From Ditylenchus dipsaci (taxonomy: Eukaryota; Nematoda; Chromadorea; Rhabditida; Anguinidae), in the NCBI GenBank assembly GCA_004194705.1, contig SADC01001256.1:1178001-1242000 (forward strand): a stretch of 64,000 bases of DNA, read 5' to 3'. The notes beneath the pieces were generated by a model. The model had not been told where the DNA came from, made no database searches, and was given only the letters and a program-made list of their open reading frames with translations. The position numbers and the translations under genes were made by a program. This document shows, one piece after another, positions 33,571 to 46,200 of the stretch (its first letter is position 1; each line of letters opens with the position of its first letter).

Positions 33571-33904
33571 GAAGAAGAAAGGAAAACTTTTATGCTTTCG
33601 CAAATCCCTTTCTGAACTGCTTGGATGACTAATTTCCTTTATTGTGCTAGACCTGTGTAGAATTTCTCTATTTTGCTCACGTACTAGTGAAAAGCAATTT
33701 CTTGAATCCCCGCATCTGTTTTGTTATTGGACTACTTTGGTGGTCATGTTTTCACTTTTCCAAAGGTCAATTGCTTTTGCTAGATTGTCCAAAAAAGTTT
33801 TTTCGGTGAACAACTTGTTATAGATTTTGTTATAATGTGTACAATACCTTGAATTGAATATAAGGCTGCAAGGCACTAGACTTGTTACACAGTCCGATCG
33901 ATTT

Positions 33905-34115
33905 TTTATTTTATTTTTGTGATGTCCTCAGCCGGCTGAAGTTAAACTCAGCCATCAGCCGGCTGACGAAACTTTCTTTATTTTTAACTCAGTCAATAAA
34001 AAAATTCGGTGATTGAATTTTCCTCCAGGCTATTGTAAATTGTTAAATTTGAGTCATCCGGCTGAGCTTAACTCAGCCATCAGCCGGCTGAGGCTGATGG
34101 CTGAGTTAATCGTCG
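33905..34115. repeat. TCAGCCGGCTGA palindromic repeat cluster
   Basis: Several copies of TCAGCCGGCTGA and CTCAGCCATCAGCCGGCTGA lie on both sides of a 90 bp AT-rich centre, directly upstream of the patched-related gene. The layout (iterated motif at each end of a short fold) is like the foldback elements elsewhere. Confidence 0.6.
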
Positions 34116-34248
34116 AGTATACCTGGTCTTTACCTGGTCCTGGTCTTTATTTTTATTTATGCGTTAGCACGGTAGTGCTTCTTCAATCGCACTTTATTTT
34201 ATTTATTTTTCTATTTTTTATACATATTTTGTCTTTGCAGTCGCCAAA

Positions 34249-37200
34249 ATGGCCATTTTTTGGTGTAAACATTCCACCTTTGATGTCCACTTTATTAATT
34301 TATTCTTTCGTTGGGGTCTGATAGTACACAAACTAAGGTGGATTCTCTTTATTACTCCATTTATTCTCTCTGCCTTTTTGTCTATTGGATTTATTTGGAT
34401 TGACCAATTGGTAAATCGATATATAAAAACCAAAACTGCCTATTGCTTAGTTTTCAGACGTCCAGAGATCCCCAATTTGTGTTCTCGCCCGACAATGCCT
34501 ACTGGCGCTTTGAGAGGGCAGTTTTGTCGGAGCACTGGCCGCTGGATGAGCAGCATTTCTGGCCAGGGAAATCCTATGACTATAATGGCTATGTGGATGT
34601 TATTGGTAGGCTAAACAATTTTTATACGAAATTTTTACGGCCTTAATGTGAGTTTTTTAATTGGTCAGTTTAGCTGCGGGCAGGATAGAAGATGAAAACT
34701 TAGGCAGACCAAATATGCTGCTGCAAAAGTATATCAATGAAGTGGACCGAATAAATCAGGTTTTTTGTTTTTATATATATTTTGTAATTTTTATTTATTT
34801 AGTACATTATTTACAACTTGACAGTGCCTGTCCAACATGAAGGACAGGTTGGTTGTATTTTTTATGCAACAAATATTTTTGAGTTGCCATTACAGTTAAA
34901 ACTCTATTTAAAAGGACATGCCTACCCCAATAAGAGGTGGTGTTCAGAAATTCAAATTTTTTTCCTAATGGTTTTACTTCCGTACGGATTTTTCAACTTG
35001 GTTTTTAACAAAAGCATACCTAAAATTAAATTTCAGGTATGGTTTTGTTAGGAAACAAGTTGAAAAATCCGCGCAGAATTTTAATCACCAGGAAAAAAAT
35101 TGAATTCCCGGGCGCCACGTCTTATTAGCGTGTGCATACCCTTCAACAAAAACCCTGTTTTTAATTGAGTTCTTGCTTTTTTAGAGAAGGGTGTAGAATC
35201 CGGTCCCTTGAATTTTGTTAAATCGAGTTTTAACTGTATTTCTTCGGTGAATAGGCTGTTTACACAACGTTTGGCGTCCATCTAACTGAGGTTGATACGT
35301 TAGAACGTAGAATTTAATACTGCACAGAATGACACCGAAGATTTTTAAAAATCTTTTTTTAATTGAAAAAAATTACAAAAAGGTTGGCGGATTCTGGTTT
35401 TGAGTGAAAAAAAATCCGGCCATCTCTACTACCTACCCACTGCCTAATACTTAAAACTAAGTCAAAAAAACAGAAATGCAGACTGAAGCGAAACTGCTCC
35501 CGATTCGGGGATAGGGCCAAGTTTGTTTATACTACGTATAATTCTCCTGTTGTTCCAGGACTACCAAGTGGGTTTTTCGGACCTATGCATGTCCTACGAC
35601 TGGAAATGTTACCTCAATGACCACATAACCATGCTCCAGCCCAAACACAAGTGGGGAACTTTCAAGGCGGAAATCGCTGAATTTGCTAAATCCATCATTG
35701 AAACTGAGGTAATTCTTAAAAAAATTTATTTGCCTAATACTTGAAGACACTAGGTAAAAATAACCTACCCATTGGATGGCGAGGCACTGAACCCATCTAT
35801 TTTGGAGCTTTAGTGGGTGGAGTGCATTTGACTGACCAGTCAGGCCATTTCGATTATGTAAAAGCTGTCCGGCTCACCTACAATGTGAGGGATGGAAGTG
35901 TGGGCAATGTTAGCCGGGTGTGGCGCAAACAACTGGCCCGATTCTTGTCTGACAAGAACAATCCTGCTAGCGGTTGGTTTTATTGCTTTTGATATTAACG
36001 AAAAAATTATATTTCAAGGAACGATCGCCATTCATGCAAATAGGAATTTCGAATTTTCGAATTCGCGGTAGACAGCCTTCGTACTGCAAAGTTCGTACTC
36101 TCAAAATATGCAAAATAATTTTTTGAATATTTTTGCACAAAATTTTTTTTATAGAAAAATAAAAAAATTAAAGGGGTGGTACATTTTATAGTCCGAATGA
36201 TTCGAATACCAATATGACAGGGTTCGTAACCGTCCTTTTTAAAAAGATTTGTCCTTTTTTCGGGACCCAAAATCTTTTTTATTTTTGAAGTTTTTAGTCA
36301 AAATCTTTTTTTTCGCTCCAAAATAGCAATAAGCACTGGATAAAATGAAATAAATTCTTTTTTTTTATCCAAATGTTCTTTTTTTTTCAAAAATTTTCAT
36401 TACGAACCCTGCACTATGAGCATGCATACTTTCTTTGCCTATTTTTTGATCATTTTTTCTTTATTTCTATTTATGACTTTTTTTGAATTCGTTACACATT
36501 AGACGCCCTCTATATCGACATTTAACCGGGACCGGCCAAAACTGAGTTGTTATAAAGAACGTCGTTTTGACTTAAATGAGATCGTTCGTGACTATGAGGT
36601 CGTTTTTTCTGGTCGATTCCCGGTGGTGCTCCTCCTTCAGTTGCTTCAGCTGGTCTTCGCACTGGTGCTTGGGTTGGTATCGGAATAGCGATTTGTGTGT
36701 AAGTAATTTTATTGCATAGTTTTCGTGTCAGTGGAAGATCGGGCATATTTATTTTTAGGGTAGCTGCGTTGATTCTTGGTGCCATCTGTTGGTTTGCTGA
36801 ATCGAAAAAATGTGGCACTTTTTCACAAAAACGTGGCACTTTTTCTCCAGAACGTGGCATTTTTACGTATCGTCCTTTTTTTTGGCGAAAATTTTTGTTT
36901 TGCGTAATTAGATTGAAAATTTTCAGCTTTTCAGAGAAGTTTTAACATCATCATGTAGCCCTACTCTTCTAGTTTCTGATGAGGTATCATTTATTGCATC
37001 ATCTTTGAAAAATGTGATACGAAAAGCTAAAAATATGAACCAAATTGTTGCTCGAACTCGGTTCATACTTTTACCTTTTTATATCACACTTTTCAAAGAT
37101 GATGCAATAAATGATACCTCTTCAGCAAATCTTCAGGATATCCTGGGCTACACGATGATGCTAAAACCTTAGAAAAATTGAGATAAAAACTTGAAGAAAA

Positions 37201-40200
37201 ATGCAATTATTAAAATGAGTCGGGAAAAAGAGTCTTTTAGTCGGGAAGAAGTATTGTCCAAAGATTAATCCAGTTTAAAATGCCACCACAATTTAAAATT
37301 TCCCGTTTTTACGGCAGCTGTAATTTTTTTATGAAGCTAAGATAGCGTTGGAAATCGGTTCATTCCAGTGTTTCCAAAATGAAAATGAAAACACGATGAA
37401 AAATGAAAATTTCAGTGAAAATTTGAATGAAAATGAAATTTTCATTTTCATTTTCATTGAATGAAAAATTTTCATTTTCATTTTGAAAGAGGAAAATGAA
37501 AATTTTCATTTTCATCAAATGAAAAAAGATAATTTTCAGTGAAAAATGAAATTAAAATTTGTTCTTCTGTCACGTTGACATTTATGGCTTTTTACATGCA
37601 GCTACTTATCGAAACAATAATGCTTCTGGTGCTCAAGCTTTCTCTTCGAATCGTCGCTCGTTATCCGTTCCAGTGGCTCCTTCCTCCTCATCTGTGCCTA
37701 CTCGTCAACAAACTCTCTACAATAGTCCGAATCTAGCTGCTGCTCCTGTCATCGTAGTTAGTCTACCGCTTTGTAAGAGACAACTTCCTTTATATCTTTT
37801 TTTACCAACTATCTACAGGTCTGTTCCGACTGCTCCTGCTATCAAAACAGCGAATCTGGCATTGCCGTCTACTTTGAATAATCGGAATAATCATGAATTG
37901 AACTTGAATCAAGCGCTTCCTCCTCCTCATGAAAGTGGTCTGGCTAAAAATCTCTGCTGCTCGTATAGGACTTGCGTCCCTCCGAAACTGGTCGCACTAC
38001 AACTTGGTTATTTTTACTGTATATTTTATTTGTCGTTATGTGTTTGTTTTGATCTTTAGTTCCAAAAATGTGGCTGTGAAGACAGACTACCTTGGGACCA
38101 TTCAAGCGCTTCAATCTCCGAATTCTCTCAATGGTGGGTTTGCGAATGAATACCAACAGTTGCACAGTTTCGCTCAAATATTTCCAAGGGAAGTACTCTC
38201 CGAGCATGTCACTGCACACGTGGGTATACCAGGCGTTACCACGCATTTGGGCACACCGCATTTGGGCACCCGCATTTGGGCACCCGCATTTGGGCACACC
38301 GCATTTGGGCACCGCATTTGGGCACCGCATTTGGGCATTTTTCATGTTTGGGCATTTTTCATTCAATTTTTCGGGCCACGGACGTTTGACCTTAAGCCGC
38401 ATCCCATACCATGTACCCCCAAAGGGTCAGCCCTTATCCCGTACCATGTACCCCCAAAGGGTCAGCCCTTATCCCGGACCATGTACCCCCAAAGGGGCTT
38501 CCTATTGAATTAGGTTGCCTGCCGAAGGCAGGCAGGTAGAAAATCTAGAAAAGTCAAAATTTTCGATGGAAAGTATTCGGACCTGAAATGAATACAAATT
38601 TTATTATAAAACAGTAACATATTGATACATTTCAATTTATAATTTCAAAATATGGAACTTTAAAATCGGTGCCCAAATGCGGTGCCCAAATGCGGTGCCC
38701 AAATGCGGTGCCCAAATGCGGTGTGCCCAAATGCGGGTGCCCAAATGCGGGTGCCCAAATGCGATTTGCCCAAATGCGTAGTAACCATACCAGGGAATGA
38801 AGCGGTAATCATCGTATTACTCCAAATTCTTTGGTACCATTATTTTTAAGCTGATGAACTCGCTAGGATATCGACAAGCAGAGGTCGTTCACGCACTCTG
38901 TCAAGGTCCAGGTCAAGAAATCGCAGCAGGTCTAGGTCAAGAAGCAACACTCGGGATGGGTCTTCTTCCACAGCTGGTGAGCAACGTCCTCGTTGAGTCT
39001 ACATTCCGGTGCATAATTTAACATCTTTCTTGAAACTGTCTGTTTACTGTTGTTGTTTTCTCTGAAATAAAAAAGTCGTTGATTAGCCTAGCTTCTTCTT
39101 GTGTGCTCGCCCGTTAAACCTGAATTTTTGGCATTGCGAAACTGCAAGGTATCGGTACTTAGGTGGAAGTGCCTAAGTAGTGGTCCTTGGGCGGTAGTAG
39201 ATTGTTGTTTCAAGAAGTGGTAACTAAATGGTGCTTTCCAATGTGATGTACACACCCAACTTGTATATTAGACCACTTTTTACTGTAAAAACTGTGAAAT
39301 ACCATCAAAACGTGATTTCACTACTGTCAAACCAACTTTAGAATGCTCGAATTCGTGCAGAAAACAGGTTTTGGAAGCCAAAAACGTGAAAAAAAATTTT
39401 GATCCAAGTGGATGACCACTTGGTAGCCACCGCTGGATGACCACTTGGTTTAGTTGGTGCACCAGCCGAGCCCTGGAAACTAGTTTTTAACAATTGTCCG
39501 TTTTCTATAAAATAAAGATTTTGAGACAAAGAAGATTTATATCCTAGCCTACCAAGACCGAAATTTCACAATTCTAAAACCGGGATCTCGGTACCAAGGT
39601 TCTAGCTAAAAATTGCCTGAGGTGTTAGCCCGGACCAAAGTATTATCCACAGCATTAGATTTGAGCAGAAAAAAGAAAGAAAGACAATGATACATTCATG
39701 AAATGAAAATGTACAGTAAGCAGAATGAAAATGAAAATTTTCACTGAAAATTTCATTTTTCACTGAAAATTCTCTTTTTTCATTTGATGAAAATGAAAAT
39801 TTCATTCTCATCATAGAAAATGAAAATGAAAATTTTCATTTTCTTTTTCATTTTTCATTTTCATTTTAAAAAATTTTCATTTTCATTCTCATTTTCATTT
39901 TTCATTTCGGAAACACTGGTTCATTCACGTATGTTTTATGACGGTGAGCAGTTGCTCTTGTATTTGTCGTGTAGATTATTGTTAGTTGTAATGTGTGACA
40001 TCATGAATTTCAGATGTTGTGGTCTGTCTCGAAGTGCTTGATTGTTGTGCTGCTAGGTACTTGCTTGGTCAATGTGTTTTCGTTGGAAACGGTTGATCCT
40101 CCGTACGTGTTTGAAGATTTGTTCATTGTCTTCAGTTCTTTGTTTAGCGAGCTGAAGGTGACGTCTTCCGTTCGTAGTTCTGATGCGTCTATCATTGTGG

Positions 40201-43200
40201 ATGAGCAAAATATCAGCTTCACGATGGTTAATCCTGGGGGTCTTTCGACTGCAGTGGGCGCAGATGCCAACGCGTACTTTTTGTATCTAATTGTTCCCTC
40301 TTTCGTTCTTTTACTTCTGTTTGTAGTATCGGCTTCAATTATGGTGGCTGTATCATTGATTTCAAGTGGGATGACAAGTCGCTCAATTTCGGAGGTACAT
40401 TTGCTGTTGGGATCAGCTTACTTATGTATCTTATTTTTCCAGAAAAGAAGTTCGTGATGCATGGGAGTAATAGCGTCGATGTTGCTATCAATTTGAAGAA
40501 CAATGCCATCAGTTTCTCTCAAAATGGAAATCCAGTCGAAATAACGGGAGATGGTCGGCTCAATTGCACCCCAAAATACAAGGAAGATACTGATAACAAG
40601 GCGATGGATGTTTCTGCAAGCGGTGGGCCTGAGCGCGACATTGAGATCAAATTCGTAGGCATCTTTTGTTTTTCCTGGATAATCTGCTCCTTTTAAGAAG
40701 AATCAGCGTTACGATCCGAAAAGTTCTACTGGAAATCCCGGTGGTGCTCCTCGTTCAGTTGCTGCAGCTGGTCTCGGTGCTGGTGCTTGGGTTGGTATCG
40801 GAATAGCGATTGTTGTGTTAGTTAACTGAATTGCATATTTTCATGGTATAGATAATTCAGTTTTAAGGGTGGCTTTATTGATTCTTGGTGCTATCTGTTG
40901 GTTTGCTGTGTGTGCTCATCGTCGCCGTCGTCAGTCTACCGAAAAGACAGCCAATACTACCAAGCCGCCAACGGTCTCGAATACTCCGGTGACTTGTATC
41001 GTCATTGATGAGAAGTAAAGCTTTTTGACCACTAAAAATATCTAATTCACTATTTTTGTCTTAGGCTGCTGGATGCTCCTCAGGAGGTGACTGCCATTTC
41101 TCAGGATCAGGACAAGCCGAAGAAACTGATTTTCGACAAGACCGAGGAAAAGAAGAAGATGAGCGCGGAAACTGAACTTCGTCCGAGAAACTTTCCGTTG
41201 GATGCCCAGCAGGTTAGTTCCTTATGTCAATTGTTACTTCTGGTAATTGAAATATGTTCAGCAACGAATTGCAGACGGCCATCGTGTTGGAAGGAATGAC
41301 AATCCGACTATGGATGATGTCAAGAGCGACTGGGGTGAGACGGTGACCAAGGATAAGAAGGAGAAGTCTCGCCACGCGCTTCCGACTGAAACAAAGAAGA
41401 GGAAGAAGTTGGAGGATCTTGGGTCGCGCAGCACTATCACCGATCAGGACAGCGTCCCTTGTTGAAAGAAACGCCAGCACATATTAAAATCTACTCAATC
41501 CTTAAGGCTATTGTTGTATATCTAAAAATAGTATTGTGTTTTGTCTGTGATATTCTCGTGCGAGTGTATATAAAGTTGTTTCTCTACCAATTTGTGCTGA
41601 TTTTTCCCTTTTAGTGTGTAGTCATAGAGGGTGTAGCTTGACCTTCCGACTATGATTTCATAGGGACACGGACAATTCACCCCCGGGGCCGATTCACCCC
41701 CGACCGATTCACCCCCAGCCGATTCACCCCCAGCCGATTCACCCCCGGCCGATTCACCCCCGGCCGATTCACCCCCAGGCCGATTAACCCCACCTGATTC
41801 ACGCCCAGTCGTTCACACTTATTATTGTTGAGACATTATTTGAAATTTGAACGAAAACTTATTTTGTGACAAATAAGCCCTTACTCTTTGTTCTGGTTAT
41901 TTTTGTTGGCATAGTCCGTTATTTTGCTGTAGCTTTTATTGCTATTGTTCTCTCTTGTGTGTTTACGACTTATAATCTTTATCCAATTAATCACAGGTTT
42001 CGAATGGTGCTTCATATCAGCCTCGTGAGACGCGTTTTGGGTGAAATCGGCGACTACTCAAGTGACGAAGAAGACGATGATCCTCGTGTTTCTGCTGATC
42101 AGCAAATGACTCCGGTAGCTATTCTGCCTTCTTCGGTAGTGTGCCTTTATTGTTGTTATAATCACTCTCAAAGCAACCTTGTTAAGGTTTTTTCGGAGAA
42201 AGTCAAGGAGAAGCTTGTTTTGGACGGATTTCTCTTCTGGAAACAAAAAGACAGTCGCGACACTACACGAACTTTTTGGCAGTGTGTGAAAATCTCGGAT
42301 GGTTGTAAGGCGCGTTTGCACACAAGGCGCGTAAGGCGCGTTTGCACACACCAGCTTTTGCTCCAACAACTTTCTCGGTGGATTATGAAGTAGCTGCCAT
42401 AAACGCAATTAGAGTAGCTTTTCCGCAAACAAAGGTTTACGGCTGTCTTTTTCATCTTGTGCAGAACATGAAGAAGAAGCTGGTCAAGCACGGACTGAAG
42501 GGTCGGTATAAAACGGATGTGGACTTTTCTCTTCTTTGTCGTAATGTTTTCGGTTTTTAGACTCAGAACTATTCCTTTATTTTGGAATGATTCCCGCTTT
42601 GGCATTTGTGAAACCGGATGATGCAATTATTGGTCTTGATGGCTCCAGATACGTTCCCACATCTCGTCTTAGTGCAGCCGATGATGAACTTTGGGCTGTT
42701 TTGCCGGCAGAGCTGGATCCAGTCATGACCTGGTTTGTCAAGAACTACATCGGTAGGACAGCTAAAGCTTTAATTTTATTCGGTAGATAATGCGTGGTTT
42801 GCAGGATCAGAAGTACAGCAAGGCCGTCGAAGGGTTATTACGCCAGCAAGATTTCCCATCGACCTTTCAAATGTCTATCACCGAACGCTGAATGGAGAGC
42901 ACAGAACAAACAACTTTGCAGAAGCAGCCAATCGAAGAATTCAAGGTGAATTAGGTGTCAGTCATCCAACTCTGTGGCGCTTCATCGACTGCCTCAAGAC
43001 AGTGCAAAAAGGACGCGACCAACTCTATGCAAAGTGGCTACAAGGAAATGCGCCGAAAAACAAAAGAACCAAGTATCGTTTAGCGGATGAAAGAATTCGC
43101 AACATCGTGGAGAACGCCGAGGCCAGAAGCACAGTGGAATATTTAAAAGGAATTGCAATGAATTTTATGATGGGAGAGTAGCTCACTTCATGTTTTTGTT

Positions 43201-46200
43201 TAATATACCATACTCTTTCAAAGATTTTCCAAATTTACTCTGAATAAAGAACTCATTGAATATTTGTGTGTCTTTTTAATAAATAATGATGGGGCGAATT
43301 ATAGCTGGGGGTGAATCGGCCGGGGGTGAATCGGCTGGGGGTGAATCGGCTGGGGGTGAATCGGCCGGGGGTGAATCGGCTCCGGGGGTGAATCGGCTGG
43401 GGGTGAATTGTCGCGCACCCGATTTCATATCATGGCATGTTCCCATTGGCAACCACGGTCAAGTTTGTTGTCAAACACAGGCACCCAATACATGTATATG
43501 TGATATATGTGTAACCCAATATATGTAATTCATCGAAAACCTTTTCACTTAGAGCTTTACACGTAGATGTTGCTTAATCACCTTAAATTTTATACTGCGA
43601 AAAATATACCGTTTTCTTCTAATTTAGCCCCCGCCCCTCCTAATTTAGTCCCCTTCTTTTTTGACTAGAATTTTAGAGTCAGGGCCATTTATGATTTAGA
43701 ATGTCAAAATTTTTATTCATCCAAAAAATTCAGCCCTAGGGACTAAATTCGAGGAAATACGGTATTTTCCGTGATTTTTGTGCTCTACACGTATTCTGCA
43801 ACTACCAATTCTTCAACCGGAAAATTTTTGAACCCTATATTCTTCAACCGGCTTATATTTCAACTGGCTTATTCTTGACTATTATGCTGGACTATTATGG
43901 TATTTTTGCCTGACTATCATATGGCTGCTCAATAGACCGGTTGAAGAATAGCCAGGTTGAAGAATTGTCCGGTTGAAGAATATGTGGAGAGCCTTTTTTT
44001 TGTCATGATTGACTGGTATATTGACATATGAGTCGATCTTCCGTATTGGGTGGTCAAAAATTTCGACTATGATAATGATCTTTAGTGATCATGTTCTTTG
44101 ATTATGGACAATAATTTATAAACATTTCTGAAAAAAAAATTCTGCTCATGTTTTGGTTTCAATTTGACTGGAACTTTCCTCGGATGGTCAGGTGAGTTTG
44201 ACCCATTTTATGTGGCTACTACAGGGTATCCCAAAACAATTCGGGCACTTCTGAAAATTTTCATCAAGGGCTGCCGCACACCGTCTGAAACAATGATTTT
44301 TCTATTGTTATCAAAGATGTTGAAATAAAGGTTGTGAGACCGGTACCAAGTCCTCTGATTTTGCCGTAACCCTAGGTCTAGCTCTCTTAACATGAGATTA
44401 ACATGGCTTCCTGCAGAGGGCTAACTCACTATGTGGTTGATTCATATAGCGTATGCTTGCACATGAAGCTGACTTTATGACGACCTAGGGCTTCAACCGT
44501 GTATCCTTGTTTTCCCATAATTCAATCGACAATCAAAAAGAAATGAATAAATGGAAAAGTAATAATTCAGAACTATTGGAATTTGGCTTGTACCACAACG
44601 AAAGTCTATACGAGGGTTTACAAGATGTGGCTGAGCAGTTAAATCCTAATTTGCCATGACTTCCACTATTCTCTTCATATTCTGCTTGGGATGTAGTATT
44701 GTGCTACTCAGGTCAGCTATCCAATTAATTAACTATAGAAAATAAAGCAATTGAACACTGTTTAGTGATGAAAAAGACAGATTGATGGGCATTGACTGGG
44801 TCCGCTCTAAGCCACTGCTAGGATTAGCAGCTCTGGTGTGTCCAATGTTGGCAGTGGCAAGTGCTTTTGGACTGATGCTGTGGTTGGGAGTGCTCTACAA
44901 CTCTATTGTCAATGTCTCTCCATTTATTGTGCTATGTGAGTTTGGATATGGAGTCATGAGCATCTGCGCAATGAGTATCTCCCCAAGAATCCGAAAAATA
45001 AAACAGTTTTTTTTGTTGTGGTTGCTGTACTTTGGTACTGGATTACCGACATTTTTAAAATGAATACTCAACTTATGGTCATATTTTATCAACTTAGAAT
45101 TGAAAAACTCTTCTCAATAATTCGGATTCCTGAGAAATTTATACTCGCTGCTCCGTTTCAGGAAAAAGTATTAACAAATAAAATATATATAGAAAAGTAC
45201 GAAAAAATGGTGAAAAAACCACTTCAAAGTCCTTTCAATAATAGAAAAGATTACAACTGTAATCGAAAAAAATAATTGCCGTCAGGAATACAAATTTTCT
45301 CCATGAAACTGTAAGACAGGGATAACTGATTAAATTACATCACCCGGCAAGGAATCGAACTTTTCTACATTATTTGATTGAGACACTAACCCACTACCAA
45401 TACACTATAGAGGTAAATAATGCACAACGCAAAAATGAGCATAAAACACACAATGATTAATTTTTTACGATTTCTTTTACACTTCAGTTTTTGCCGAACG
45501 GTAATTTTTTCTGGCCGCTTATTACTCTTTTTTGGTCACTAATTTTTTTCTGGTCGCAAAATAGAAATCCCGCTTATTACTTTATCACTTTTTTCGGCCG
45601 CAAATTACCTTTTTCTGGCCAAAAAAACTTTTTTATGATTTATTAATTGGCCTTTTTTTATTTTTAGCAAGCTTTACTCGCAAAATAAACTAAAATATAA
45701 CTTTTTTTGCACTTATCCAGGACAAAAACGGGCGGTAAATTTTTTGGCCGCAAATTTATTTTTCTCACCGCAAATTTTTGCGGTCATTTTTAAATTTTAG
45801 GCCATTTGTTCTAAAAATTTGCGGCCAGCGAAAAAAAGTTTGCGACCAAAAGAAGTAATTTGCAACTTATAAAGAGTAATTAGCGACGAGAAAAAAATTC
45901 TGCATTTTTGTCTTCGATAAATGCAAAAATATATATTTTAGTTTATTTAGTTCGATTAATTAATTACTTGAACAGTATACGTCAATGATCGAATTGGTCT
46001 CTTCCTTTAAAAAAAATACCGAAATAAATATGCATTTGAGTACTTTTCTCACCAATCCAAATCTTTTCTCCATTCACTAGAGTGCTCCAACTAGTCCATC
46101 GACCACTAGTTTTAGGCGTAGGCATAGATGACGCCTTCATCATGACAGCTGCTTGGCATCGCACCAACCCACAGTTAAGTGTAGTGCGTAGGTTGGCCGA

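Larger units (their letters stand above)
37366..39918. mobile_element. hAT-like element, 2.55 kb, carrying gene-like exons, 8 bp TSD
   Basis: Ends CAGTGTTTCCAAAATG and CATTTCGGAAACACTG; GTTCATTC flanks both sides (37358-37365 and 39919-39926). About 170 bp at each end is an array of GAAAATGAAAATTTTC-type words. No transposase is recognised. The interior carries the spliced gene-like exons listed at 37602, another nested element at 38234, and an inverted-repeat piece at 39260-39490. Confidence 0.85.

Noticed and set aside
38236..38790. Regularly spaced identical words (GCATTTGGGCAC) resembling a CRISPR array or a repeat protein gene
   Set aside because: The units sit inverted at both ends of a TSD-flanked element in an intron-bearing genome. 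Spacers are short and non-unique, and there are no cas genes. The long frames are repeat artefacts.
41214..41480. Antisense frames over the last exons of the nested gene
   Set aside because: They are mirror frames of a spliced, in-phase + strand gene with conserved-looking composition.
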